From DAOSVX01 sp964447275 (GTDB taxonomy: Bacteria; Bacillota_I; Bacilli_A; RF39; UBA660): DNA of 33,478 bases. How positions within the stretch are numbered: position 1 is the stretch's first letter; each line of letters starts with the position of its first letter. Below, piece by piece: positions 23,223 through 31,577 of this stretch. Made by a program: the position numbers and the translations under genes. The stretch covers positions 1 through 33,478 of the forward strand of contig CAYURI010000009.1 in the NCBI GenBank assembly GCA_964447275.1, given 5' to 3'. The notes beneath the pieces are model-generated. The model searched no databases. It worked only from the letters and a program-made list of their open reading frames with translations, and had not been told where the DNA came from.

Positions 23223-24110
23223 ATGACATTAGTTATAATGGCAGCTGGGATGGGGTCAAGGTTCGGTGGTTTAAAACAAATTGAACCAGTCGGGCCATCT
23301 AATGAGTTTATTATTGATTACTCTGTTTATGATGCCATCCAAGCTGGATTTAATGAAGTAGTATTTATTATCAAAGAAGAAAATTACAAAGTATTTAAAG
23401 AAACAATTGGTAAAAGAGTTGAAGATAAAATTAAAGTAACTTATGTTTTCCAAAATATTTTAGATACACCAGTAACACTTGATTTTAAAAGAGAAAAACC
23501 ATGGGGAACAGGACAAGCTATACTAGCGACTAAAGATGTTGTAAAAGGTAACTTCATGGTTATTAATGCTGATGATTTTTATGGTAGAGATACGTTCTTA
23601 AAAATTAGCGCTCATTTAAAAACTGTTGATGAAAATACACCTGATTTTGCTATGGTTGGTTATCAAGTAGGGAACACTTTAGGCGAAAAAGGATCTTTTA
23701 AAAGAGGTATATGTGAAGCTAAAGATGGCTTTCTAACCAACTTAATTGAATCATCAGTAGAAAAACTTGATAACAAATTTATTGCCACTCCTTTAGATGG
23801 TAGACCATCTATCGAAGTGACTTCTAATGATCTAGTTTCGATGAATGCTTTTGGTTTTACTAAAGCTATATATCCTTATCTAGAAGAATCATGGTATAAA
23901 TTTTTTAAAGAATCAAAGAATTTAGAAAAAGAAGAGTTTTTAATCCCAAGTATTTTAGAAAAGATGATTAAAGAAAATAAATGCCGAATCAAAGTCCTAG
24001 AAACTAGTTCTAAATGGTATGGAATAACTTATCCAGAAGATAAAGAACATGTTATGGCTGCTATTAAAGATTTAGTAAATCAAAAAGAATATAATGAAAA
24101 ATTATGGTAA
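23223..24110 (+). CDS. sugar-nucleotide pyrophosphorylase-like nucleotidyltransferase
   Basis: 295 aa, NTP_transferase fold. The N-terminal signature AAGMGSRFGGLKQIEP (7-22) binds the nucleotide; PWGTGQA (93-99) and NADDFYG (115-121) supply base- and metal-binding residues. It belongs to the group annotated as nucleoside-diphosphate-sugar pyrophosphorylase; the substrate cannot be told. The sequence GPSNEFIIDYSVYDA after the signature differs from GlmU, RfbA and GalU types. It starts directly after the pcrA stop with its ribosome site inside pcrA, so it is translationally coupled to a helicase, an unusual neighbour. A terminator follows. An envelope glycan role is likely by family. Confidence 0.85.
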   Translation: MTLVIMAAGMGSRFGGLKQIEPVGPSNEFIIDYSVYDAIQAGFNEVVFIIKEENYKVFKETIGKRVEDKIKVTYVFQNILDTPVTLDFKREKPWGTGQAILATKDVVKGNFMVINADDFYGRDTFLKISAHLKTVDENTPDFAMVGYQVGNTLGEKGSFKRGICEAKDGFLTNLIESSVEKLDNKFIATPLDGRPSIEVTSNDLVSMNAFGFTKAIYPYLEESWYKFFKESKNLEKEEFLIPSILEKMIKENKCRIKVLETSSKWYGITYPEDKEHVMAAIKDLVNQKEYNEKLW

Positions 24111-24121
24111 TAAATAACGCT

Positions 24122-24149
24122 AAAACGATGTAAAAAACATCGTTTTTTT
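24122..24149 (+). terminator. intrinsic terminator after the nucleotidyltransferase
   Basis: AAAACGATGT (24122-24131) pairs perfectly with ACATCGTTTT (24137-24146) around five A, with T through 24149. The last T is also the first base of the next extended -10. Confidence 0.9.
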
Positions 24150-24157
24150 GATATAAT
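24149..24157 (+). promoter_or_regulatory. extended -10 promoter of ligA, sharing a base with the terminator
   Basis: TGATATAAT with perfect TATAAT (24152-24157). Expected transcription start near 24164 lies at the AAGGTG ribosome site (24162-24167), so the leader would be only about 10 nt. Confidence 0.65.
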
Positions 24158-24173
24158 TAAGAAGGTGATTAAA

Positions 24174-26162
24174 ATGAATGTAAAAACGAGAATTGATGAG
24201 CTTGTTGAAATAATTAATAAATGGAATTATGAATATTATACTTTGGATACACCTAGTGTTTCTAATCAAGAGTGGGATAGCGCAATGCGCGAATTAAAAA
24301 CTTTAGAAGCTAAATATCCAGAGTATTTAAGAAAAGATTCGCCAACTAGAAAAGTTGGGGATGTTATCTTAGAAAAATTTGATAAAGTGACGCATAAAAT
24401 TCCGCTTTTTAGTTTAGAAGATGTTTTTAGTAAAGAAGAAGTATTTGATTTTATTGAAAAAGTTAAGAAAGAAATAGCTAGCCCTTCTTATGTTTGCGAA
24501 CTAAAAATAGATGGCCTAGCAATTTCTTTAAGCTATGAAAAAGGTCTGCTTATAAAAGGGGCAACTCGTGGTGATGGGGTAATAGGTGAAGACATTACTG
24601 AAAACGTTCGTACGATTAAGACTATTCCTTTAAAATTAAGTAAACCAATTGATATTGAAGTTCGTGGCGAAATATATATGAGTAAAAAGTCTTTGAAAGA
24701 AGTAAATGAAGCTAGAGCAAAAGAAGGCTTGGAGTTATTAAAAAACGCTCGAAATGCGGCTGCTGGAAGTGTAAGGAACTTAGATGTTAAAGTGACTGCA
24801 GAAAGAAAGCTAGATTGTTTTATTTATCATCTTCCTGACCCTGAAGATTATGGATTAAAAACTCATGATGAAGCTCTAAGTTTTATGCAAAGTCTAGGTT
24901 TTAATATTAATAAAACTGGCAAATTAGTTTCTACCCCTGAAGAAATAATTGATTACATTGATCATTATAATGATCACCGAGATTCTTTATCATATGATAT
25001 TGATGGCATTGTTATTAAAGTAAACAAGATTGATGATCAAAAACGTCTAGGCTATACAGCTAAATATCCTAAATGGGCTGTTGCTTATAAATTCCCGGCT
25101 ACTGAAGTATTAACTAAATTAGAAGATATAATATTTACAGTAGGAAGAACTGGTCAGATAACTCCTAGTGCTGTTTTGTCGCCAGTACTAATTCAAGGCT
25201 CAACAGTAAGAAGAGCAACTCTTCATAACGAAGATTATATTATTGATCGTGATATAAAACTTGGTGATATGGTTTCAATTATTAAAGCTGGAGATGTTAT
25301 ACCAGCAGTACTTGGTCCTATTAAAGAAAGAAGAACTGGTAATGAAAAACCATTTAAAATGATTGATACTTGTCCTATTTGTCACTCTAAACTATTAAAA
25401 AAACCTGATCAAGTTGATTGGTTTTGCTTAAATGAAGAATGCCCAGCTCGAAATATTAATGCTTTAATTCATTTTGCTTCCAGAGAAGCGATGAATATTG
25501 ATGGCTTAGGGGAAAGAATTATTGAAGACTTTTATAATATGGGTTTCATTAAAAATATTGTTGATATTTATCATTTAGATCATAATAAAGAAGAATTAAT
25601 GGAATTAGAAGGCTTTGGTATAAAAAGTATTAATAATTTACTTTTAAGTATCGAAAATAGTAAACATAATTCTCTAGAAAAGCTTTTATTTGCTTTAGGA
25701 ATTGATGGTATAGGAGCTAAAACAGCCAAAATACTAGCTAAAAGATATAAAAGTATTAATAATTTAAAGGAAGCTAGTTTTGAAGAGCTAAATAATATTT
25801 ATGATATTGGTGATACCCTAGCTAATAATATTTATAATTACTTTCATAATGAAGATAATCTTAATACTCTAGAAAAACTAGGAGATTTAGGTATCAACTT
25901 TAATTATATTGGTAGTAATATTACTATTAATGAAAACTTGGTTAATAAAAAATTTGTTATAACAGGGACTTTAGAATCCATAAAAAGAGAAGCTTTAAAA
26001 GATATAATTGAAAATAGTGGTGGTTCAGTAACAGAAGCTGTAACTAAAAATACTGATGCTTTAATTCTTGGTGAAAATCCTGGTAGTAAACTTGAAAAAG
26101 CTAAAGAATTAGGTATTGAAATTTGGGATGAGGATATTTTAAAAACGAAGCTAAGTTTATAA
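24174..26162 (+). CDS. ligA: NAD-dependent DNA ligase
   Basis: Seals nicks using NAD+ in replication and repair; about 662 aa, the normal length. The N-terminal Ia domain holds the NAD-binding region, with EYYTLDTPSVSNQEWD. The adenylation domain has the nucleophile K111 in CELKIDG, then ATRGDGVIGEDIT, DGIVIK and KYPKWAVAYKFPA. The OB domain has VGRTGQITPSAVL, followed by a four-cysteine zinc finger (CPIC ... CLNEECP). Helix-hairpin-helix repeats (IDGLGERII, LEGFGIKSI, IDGIGAKTA) and a C-terminal BRCT domain (KFVITGTLESIKREAL ... PGSKLEKAKELGIEI) follow. A GTG at 24165 is in frame but lies in the ribosome site, so ATG 24174 is the start. Confidence 0.98.
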   Translation: MNVKTRIDELVEIINKWNYEYYTLDTPSVSNQEWDSAMRELKTLEAKYPEYLRKDSPTRKVGDVILEKFDKVTHKIPLFSLEDVFSKEEVFDFIEKVKKEIASPSYVCELKIDGLAISLSYEKGLLIKGATRGDGVIGEDITENVRTIKTIPLKLSKPIDIEVRGEIYMSKKSLKEVNEARAKEGLELLKNARNAAAGSVRNLDVKVTAERKLDCFIYHLPDPEDYGLKTHDEALSFMQSLGFNINKTGKLVSTPEEIIDYIDHYNDHRDSLSYDIDGIVIKVNKIDDQKRLGYTAKYPKWAVAYKFPATEVLTKLEDIIFTVGRTGQITPSAVLSPVLIQGSTVRRATLHNEDYIIDRDIKLGDMVSIIKAGDVIPAVLGPIKERRTGNEKPFKMIDTCPICHSKLLKKPDQVDWFCLNEECPARNINALIHFASREAMNIDGLGERIIEDFYNMGFIKNIVDIYHLDHNKEELMELEGFGIKSINNLLLSIENSKHNSLEKLLFALGIDGIGAKTAKILAKRYKSINNLKEASFEELNNIYDIGDTLANNIYNYFHNEDNLNTLEKLGDLGINFNYIGSNITINENLVNKKFVITGTLESIKREALKDIIENSGGSVTEAVTKNTDALILGENPGSKLEKAKELGIEIWDEDILKTKLSL

Positions 26163-26163
26163 A

Positions 26164-26192
26164 TTGCCTATAATTATATTATGTAGTATAAT
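26164..26192 (+). promoter_or_regulatory. promoter of the GGDEF-YihY operon, -10 in an inverted repeat
   Basis: TTGCCT (26164-26169), 17 nt, TATAAT (26187-26192). The -10 is in the right arm of a perfect 8-bp inverted repeat: TAATTATA (26171-26178) and TATAATTA (26187-26194). No terminator is seen between ligA and this operon. Confidence 0.68.
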
Positions 26193-26221
26193 TAAAATTA
26201 CTAAAAAAGAAGGTGGAGAAG

Positions 26222-26683
26222 ATGAAAAAATTCTTACAACAAAATAGAGTCTTTGTTATTATGATGGGTATTGTTCTAGTTTGTTTAATTGTTATTTTAT
26301 CTTTATTATTTATATATTTTTATAAAGGTAATAATAAAGATAAATATGGTAATAGACTAAATGATATAAAAGAAGTGGCGATAAATAATACTAAAGATAT
26401 CGTTTCAAGTATTAAAAAAGATTCAGATATAACCGAGGCAACAGTTGATGTATCTGGCAAGATTGTTTATATCATTCTTACTTTTAAAGAAGGCATTACT
26501 TTAGATGTTGCCAAAGGTAAAGCCCTAGTGGCACTAGATAGTTTTACTGAAGAAGAATTAACTCTATATGATTTTCAAATCAGTTTAATTGAAAAATCTT
26601 CTAGTGGTTATGTAATAAGTGGCGCTAAGAATAATGGCACCGCAACCATAACTTGGAATAATAATAGAAGTAGTGAGGAATAA
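26222..26683 (+). CDS. small single-TM protein with extracytoplasmic alpha/beta domain, unknown
   Basis: About 153 aa, family not recognised. One TM helix (about 8-33), then a roughly 115-residue domain with alternating helices and strands (EATVDVSGKIVYIILTF, then TLDVAKGKALVALDSF, then LYDFQISLIE), ending in a TATITWNNN strand. The frame opens at a GTG (26213) that is part of AAGGTGG, so ATG 26222 is preferred. It heads an operon with the GGDEF-type protein 2 nt downstream and the YihY-like protein, which suggests an envelope-linked accessory role. Confidence 0.75.
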   Translation: MKKFLQQNRVFVIMMGIVLVCLIVILSLLFIYFYKGNNKDKYGNRLNDIKEVAINNTKDIVSSIKKDSDITEATVDVSGKIVYIILTFKEGITLDVAKGKALVALDSFTEEELTLYDFQISLIEKSSSGYVISGAKNNGTATITWNNNRSSEE

Positions 26684-26685
26684 AA

Positions 26686-28704
26686 ATGAAAAATAATAGA
26701 AAGCTTATTTTAATAGTTCTAGCAGCAGCTTTGGGAATCGCTTTATTAATATTTCTTTTTATGACTTTAAGTGATAAAAACCGTTTAACAATTGTTGAAA
26801 AAGAGTGGATTAATAAAAATAATGAATCAATAATTAATGTGGCAGTTGTTAATGATATAAATAATTTTGGTAAAGATGGCGATGGTATTTATTTTGAATT
26901 TTTAAATGACTTCGCTTCGGAATATGGTTTTACAATTAATCCTGTACCTTTTAGTTATGGTAGTGATCCAGCTGGGTTAAGCCTTTCTATAAAACATTCT
27001 TTAACTAAGACTGACAAAGTGTTTTATCAAGATCATTATGTATTAGTTAGTAAAAATGAAACGTCTTTAACTGATTTAACTAATTTAAAAAATGGTAAGA
27101 TTGCAGTTTTAAATAGCGATGTTGAAGAAATAAATGAATACCTACCAGGATTAACTTTAAATCCTTATGATAATAGAACAGCATTAATGGATGAAGTGGC
27201 ATCTAACACTGAAATTCTTTATGCTATTGTGCCTTTAAATATGTTTATGGACCAAATATTAGCCGATAATTATTATATTGCTTATCACTTTAGCCAAATT
27301 CCAATTTATTATACTTTATCATTTCCTGCTGATGATACTTTTACATCAATTATGACTAAGTATAGTAATATTTGGGTAGATAAGAACTTTGAAGAAAGTT
27401 ATAATGATAATAATTTAGATACATTTATAGAAAGCTTAGGAATTGAAGAAAAAGATCAAGATATTTTAACTAGTAAAGTCTATAATTATGGTGTCACTTT
27501 AACAACACCGTTTGAAGTAATATCATCAGATGACTTTGGTGGTATAGCTAGTGTTTATTTGAAAAAGTTTAGTGATTTTAGTGGTGTAGAATTTAAATAT
27601 ACTAATTATAAAAAGACAAGCAACTTAGCAAAGGCAATAAAAAAGAATGCAATTGATTTATATTTTGATTTTCAAAATACTGAAAGTAAATTTAATGAAG
27701 TAAATACTTTAATAAATACTAATATTGCAATTATTGCTCCTAAAGATAATTACATCGCAATTGATTCATTTGCTTCCTTGAAAAATAAGACAGTGTATGC
27801 TTTAGAAAATAGTAATGTTTATTATTATTTAAGTAATCTTTCAAATATTAAATTAAAAACTTATAGTAATGATAACGAACTATTAAGACTTAAAAATAAA
27901 GATGTTTTAATTGCAATGGATAATATGACATTTAATTATTATATTAATCATGGCTTAGAAAAGTTTTCTTTAAGATATAGTGAAATTATTCCTAGTGCCT
28001 ATACCTTTAAGTTGAATGGTGATGCCACTTTAAATAAATTGTTTGCTAAATATATTAATTCTTTAGATCCTAAAGAAGTTGAGTATCAAGGCTTAGAAAG
28101 CTTTACGGAAGTAAGACAAGATAATATTTTATTATCAAGGTTAGCTATTATAGCTTTAATCGTAATAACTTTGGGTATTATAGCTTTAGTTATTTTAATA
28201 AAATCAAGAAAGAAAATTAAACTAAGTAATAAAGTTAATAAAGAAGATCGCGTAAAATATATTGATGTTCTAACTTGTTTAAAAAACCGTAATTATTTAT
28301 CTGATAATACAGAAAGCTGGAATAAAAACACCATTTATCCTCAAGCTGCAGTTATTGTTGATTTAAATAATGTTAAATATATAAATGATACTTTCGGGAC
28401 AGTCGAAGGTGATAAGCAAATAAAATCAGCTGCCAATATTCTTATAAAAACACAACCGGATAATAGCGATATTATTAGAACTGATGGTAATGAATATTTA
28501 GTTTATTTAGTTGGTTATGAAGAAAAAAGAGTGGTTAGTTATATCAGAAAATTATATAAAGAATTTAATAATTTACCATATGAATATGGCGCAGCTGTTG
28601 GTTATAGCATGAGAACTGATGATTTAAAAACGATAGATGATGCAATTAATGAAGCAACATTAGATATGAGAAGTAAGAAAGAAAGCCGAGAAACAGGAGT
28701 ATGA
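26686..28704 (+). CDS. membrane sensor: two solute-binding-like domains, TM, degenerate GGDEF
   Basis: 672 aa. TM1 (about 7-27), two tandem extracytoplasmic domains (about 50-255 and 265-465) with the pattern of family 3 solute-binding proteins, TM2 (about 484-504), then a cytoplasmic GGDEF-like domain (about 525-665). The GGDEF domain keeps DLNNVKYINDTFG with D559 at the first metal-binding position, but the signature reads D600-G601-N602-E603-Y604. The first Gly is lost and the Asp replaced by Asn, so diguanylate cyclase activity is doubtful. It may bind nucleotide or act allosterically. GAGGAAT precedes the ATG, 2 nt after the previous stop. It overlaps the YihY-like gene by 4 nt (ATGA). 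Confidence 0.88.
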   Translation: MKNNRKLILIVLAAALGIALLIFLFMTLSDKNRLTIVEKEWINKNNESIINVAVVNDINNFGKDGDGIYFEFLNDFASEYGFTINPVPFSYGSDPAGLSLSIKHSLTKTDKVFYQDHYVLVSKNETSLTDLTNLKNGKIAVLNSDVEEINEYLPGLTLNPYDNRTALMDEVASNTEILYAIVPLNMFMDQILADNYYIAYHFSQIPIYYTLSFPADDTFTSIMTKYSNIWVDKNFEESYNDNNLDTFIESLGIEEKDQDILTSKVYNYGVTLTTPFEVISSDDFGGIASVYLKKFSDFSGVEFKYTNYKKTSNLAKAIKKNAIDLYFDFQNTESKFNEVNTLINTNIAIIAPKDNYIAIDSFASLKNKTVYALENSNVYYYLSNLSNIKLKTYSNDNELLRLKNKDVLIAMDNMTFNYYINHGLEKFSLRYSEIIPSAYTFKLNGDATLNKLFAKYINSLDPKEVEYQGLESFTEVRQDNILLSRLAIIALIVITLGIIALVILIKSRKKIKLSNKVNKEDRVKYIDVLTCLKNRNYLSDNTESWNKNTIYPQAAVIVDLNNVKYINDTFGTVEGDKQIKSAANILIKTQPDNSDIIRTDGNEYLVYLVGYEEKRVVSYIRKLYKEFNNLPYEYGAAVGYSMRTDDLKTIDDAINEATLDMRSKKESRETGV

Positions 28705-29549
28705 AAATAAAAGGAAAAGCTAAAGGGTTTTGCAAACATTTTCTAAAAATACTTAAAAGACCTGAAATGTCAATTCTTCCTGGTCAATTAGCTTTTTTCT
28801 TTGTCTTGTCAGTAGTTCCAATTATTACTTTAATTGGTTATGGAGCAACGTTTTTACATTTACCTATTACAGCAATTAGTAGTTTTATATCTAATACTTT
28901 TTCTGATAAAATTGCGAGCTTAATTATTCCTAGTTTAGGTAACGCTTCATTCAGTTTGAAATTTGCTGTTTTAACCATTACTTGTATTTTTATTGCTTCT
29001 AATGGTTGTAAATCATTAATATTAACTTCTAATGCTATATATGGAATAAAGAATAATAATAAAATTAAGATTAGAACAAAAGCAATAACCATGGTTATTA
29101 TAATTATTTTATTACTATTATTTATGCTTTTAGTACCTTTATTTGGTACCAAGATTTTAGAGTTAATTGAAGCTGGTAATAATCATCCTAGTTTGATATT
29201 AAATATTAAGATTATATTATTAATATTAAAAGGACCAGTTACTTGGTTTGTCTTATTTTTCTTTATTAAAATTCTTTATACAATGGCTCCTGATAAGAAA
29301 ATACCTAGTGCTAGCGTTAATTTAGGTTCCATATTTACTTCTTTAGGATGGGCAGCATCTACTTCTATATATTCTTACTTTATTAGTAATTTTGCAAGAT
29401 ATGATATAGTTTATGCAGGGCTATCTAATATTGTTATTTTAATGTTATGGATATACTTATTAGCAACTATTTTTGTTCTAGGACTAGCATTAAACTTTAA
29501 AGAAGAAAAAGAATTAGCAAAAACGGGTTTTATCCCAATTGTCAAATAG
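28701..29549 (+). CDS. YihY/BrkB (UPF0761) family membrane protein
   Basis: 282 aa, six predicted TM helices, the family's usual size (once misnamed ribonuclease BN). The early PGQLAFFFVLSVVPIITLIG and the late LGSIFTSLGWAASTSIYSYFISNFARYD ... YAGLSNIVILMLWIYLLATIFVLG are strong family signatures. Its physiological function is not established; it is generally treated as an envelope protein or possible transporter. Its start overlaps the GGDEF-type gene stop (ATGA), implying coupling and possibly a functional link. A terminator follows. Confidence 0.93.
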   Translation: MKIKGKAKGFCKHFLKILKRPEMSILPGQLAFFFVLSVVPIITLIGYGATFLHLPITAISSFISNTFSDKIASLIIPSLGNASFSLKFAVLTITCIFIASNGCKSLILTSNAIYGIKNNNKIKIRTKAITMVIIIILLLLFMLLVPLFGTKILELIEAGNNHPSLILNIKIILLILKGPVTWFVLFFFIKILYTMAPDKKIPSASVNLGSIFTSLGWAASTSIYSYFISNFARYDIVYAGLSNIVILMLWIYLLATIFVLGLALNFKEEKELAKTGFIPIVK

Positions 29550-29553
29550 ATAT

Positions 29554-29583
29554 AAAAAGAGAAGATTTCTTCTCTTTTTATTA
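29554..29583 (+). terminator. intrinsic terminator after the YihY gene
   Basis: AAAAAGAGAAG (29554-29564) pairs perfectly with CTTCTCTTTTT (29569-29579) around ATTT, with further T. A strong 11-bp stem. Confidence 0.9.
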
Positions 29584-29592
29584 AAAGAATAG

Positions 29593-29598
29593 TATAAT
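29593..29598 (+). promoter_or_regulatory. -10 element of the ltaS-like/asn operon
   Basis: TATAAT after TAG; the -35 position falls in the terminator (TTCTCT, weak). Transcription would begin near 29605, just before an ATG at 29606, which makes that ATG a poor start candidate. Confidence 0.5.
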
Positions 29599-29617
29599 AA
29601 TATCTATGGTGGAAGAT

Positions 29618-31576
29618 ATGAAAAACATAAAGATAAAACTCTTTTTATATTACTTATTTATGATTCTTTATTTAGAATTTATCTTTAAAATCTTTGTTTT
29701 TAATAAAATAATTGATTTAAGTTCTTTATATATAATTTTATTCTCTGTTCCTTTAGTTTTATTTTTGACTTTAATAAGTAAGTTTTTTAATGAAAAATTA
29801 AATAAAGTAATAACTTATATTATAACTGGTTTTACAATTATTATTTTTTGGTTTCAATATATTTATAATATTTTATTTTCAACCATTTTTTCTTTTAATA
29901 ATCTTGGCTTAGCCAGTCAAGCTTGGGATTTTAGATCAATCATTTTTAATCAAGTCAAAAACTCTTGGTTACAATTATTATTACTTTTAGTCCCTTTAAT
30001 TGTATTAATTGTTTTTAACAAAAAACTGGGATTTACTAAATTTAATATAAAGCATAAAGTATTATCATTAATATCTATTATTATTCTTTCATTATTTAAT
30101 TTACTATTATTAATACCAACAAAGAATATTCAGTATGGGGCTTACGAAATGTATTTTTTAACTAATGACCCAACCGTCAGCACTAATTCTTTAGGGCTTC
30201 TTACCACAATTAGATTAGATATTAAAAGGACTATTTTTGGTTTTGAAAATAAAAACCTTTATATTGAAGATGGTAAAAAGATAGATGATGAGAAAAAAAT
30301 TGAATATAATATGCTTGATATCGATTTTGATAGTTTAATTGCCAATACTAGTAGTGATACTTTAAAAAATATGCATAATTATTTTAAAAATGAAACACCA
30401 ACTAAGAAAAATGATTATACTGGATTATACAAAGGTAAAAATTTAATATTTATTATTGCCGAAGGCTTTAATGAAATAGCTGTTAACAAAGAAGTAACAC
30501 CAACTTTATATAAACTAGCTAATGAGGGAATAGTATTTGATAATTTTTATTCACCAATCTTTTTAAGTACAACTGGTGGTGAGTATCAAGCTGTTAATGC
30601 GGCTTTAGTAACTGATGCAGGAAGAAATGCTTGGTATCAGGGTGATAAATATTTACCATATGCTTTAGGAAATGCTTTTGGGGAACTAGGTTATAATGCT
30701 TATGCCTTTCATGATTGGAGTTATACATATTATAAAAGGAATAAAACAATGCCCAACTTAGGATTTAATAACTATGTTGGTTGTGGTAATGGCATGGAAA
30801 AGCTCATGAATTGTAAACAATGGCCACCTAGTGATTTAGCGATGATTGATGTTACCACAGATAAATATTTAAGTGAAGATAAGCCATTTGTTACATATTA
30901 TTTTACCGTAAGTGGTCATACTCATTACAATTGGACAGGGAATTCTATGTCTCATAAAAATAAATCACTAGTTAGTAATTTAGATTATAGCGAAACCGCT
31001 AAAGCTTATTTGGCAGCGCAAATAGAATTAGATAAAGCTTTAGCATTATTAATTCAAAGACTTACAGAAGCTGGGCAGTTAGATAATACAGTAATTGCTT
31101 TAGTAGGAGATCATCATCCATATAATATGGCTACCGGTACTTCTGATACCCCCGATATTGATATAATTAATGAGTTATCAAATCGTGAAGAAACAAAAGA
31201 TAATGTTATAGAAGTAAATAGAAGTAATTTTATATTATGGAATTCTACTACTAAAACAACTCATATAGAAAAAGTCGGAAGCCAGGTGGATGTCTTGCCA
31301 ACTTTGTTAAATTTATTTGGAGCATCTTATGATTCAAGACTTTTAGTTGGCAAAGATATTTTAAGTGATACACCAGGAATAGCAGTATTCTCTGATCGTA
31401 GTTGGGTAACAGACAAAGGTAGATATTATAATTCTACTAAAAGTTTTGTTTTAAAAGATAACGAAACAGTTAGTGAAAACTATGTAAGTGAAATAAATAA
31501 AGAAGTTTCAAATAAATTTACCATGAGTGGTTTACTCATGACTAAAAATTATTACAAGGAAGTGTTGGGTAAATAA
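29618..31576 (+). CDS. LTA synthase-family phosphoglycerol transferase
   Basis: About 652 aa. Five N-terminal TM helices (within about 8-168) and an extracellular sulfatase-fold domain (about 270-610). Active-site residues of LtaS are recognisable: E282 in IAEGFNE, the nucleophile Thr in LSTTGGEY (T318 or T319), H434/H436 in SGHTHY, and D498-H499 in GDHHP. LtaS polymerises glycerol phosphate from phosphatidylglycerol into lipoteichoic acid; related enzymes modify other glycans, so the product is not certain. The frame opens at ATG 29606, but GGTGGAAG lies before ATG 29618 and the promoter's start site falls near 29605, so I choose 29618. The asparagine synthetase-type gene follows after 1 nt. 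Confidence 0.92.
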   Translation: MKNIKIKLFLYYLFMILYLEFIFKIFVFNKIIDLSSLYIILFSVPLVLFLTLISKFFNEKLNKVITYIITGFTIIIFWFQYIYNILFSTIFSFNNLGLASQAWDFRSIIFNQVKNSWLQLLLLLVPLIVLIVFNKKLGFTKFNIKHKVLSLISIIILSLFNLLLLIPTKNIQYGAYEMYFLTNDPTVSTNSLGLLTTIRLDIKRTIFGFENKNLYIEDGKKIDDEKKIEYNMLDIDFDSLIANTSSDTLKNMHNYFKNETPTKKNDYTGLYKGKNLIFIIAEGFNEIAVNKEVTPTLYKLANEGIVFDNFYSPIFLSTTGGEYQAVNAALVTDAGRNAWYQGDKYLPYALGNAFGELGYNAYAFHDWSYTYYKRNKTMPNLGFNNYVGCGNGMEKLMNCKQWPPSDLAMIDVTTDKYLSEDKPFVTYYFTVSGHTHYNWTGNSMSHKNKSLVSNLDYSETAKAYLAAQIELDKALALLIQRLTEAGQLDNTVIALVGDHHPYNMATGTSDTPDIDIINELSNREETKDNVIEVNRSNFILWNSTTKTTHIEKVGSQVDVLPTLLNLFGASYDSRLLVGKDILSDTPGIAVFSDRSWVTDKGRYYNSTKSFVLKDNETVSENYVSEINKEVSNKFTMSGLLMTKNYYKEVLGK

Positions 31577-31577
31577 A

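Noticed and set aside
26686..28704. Active diguanylate cyclase
   Set aside because: The signature is DGNEY instead of GGDEF, so catalytic function cannot be claimed.
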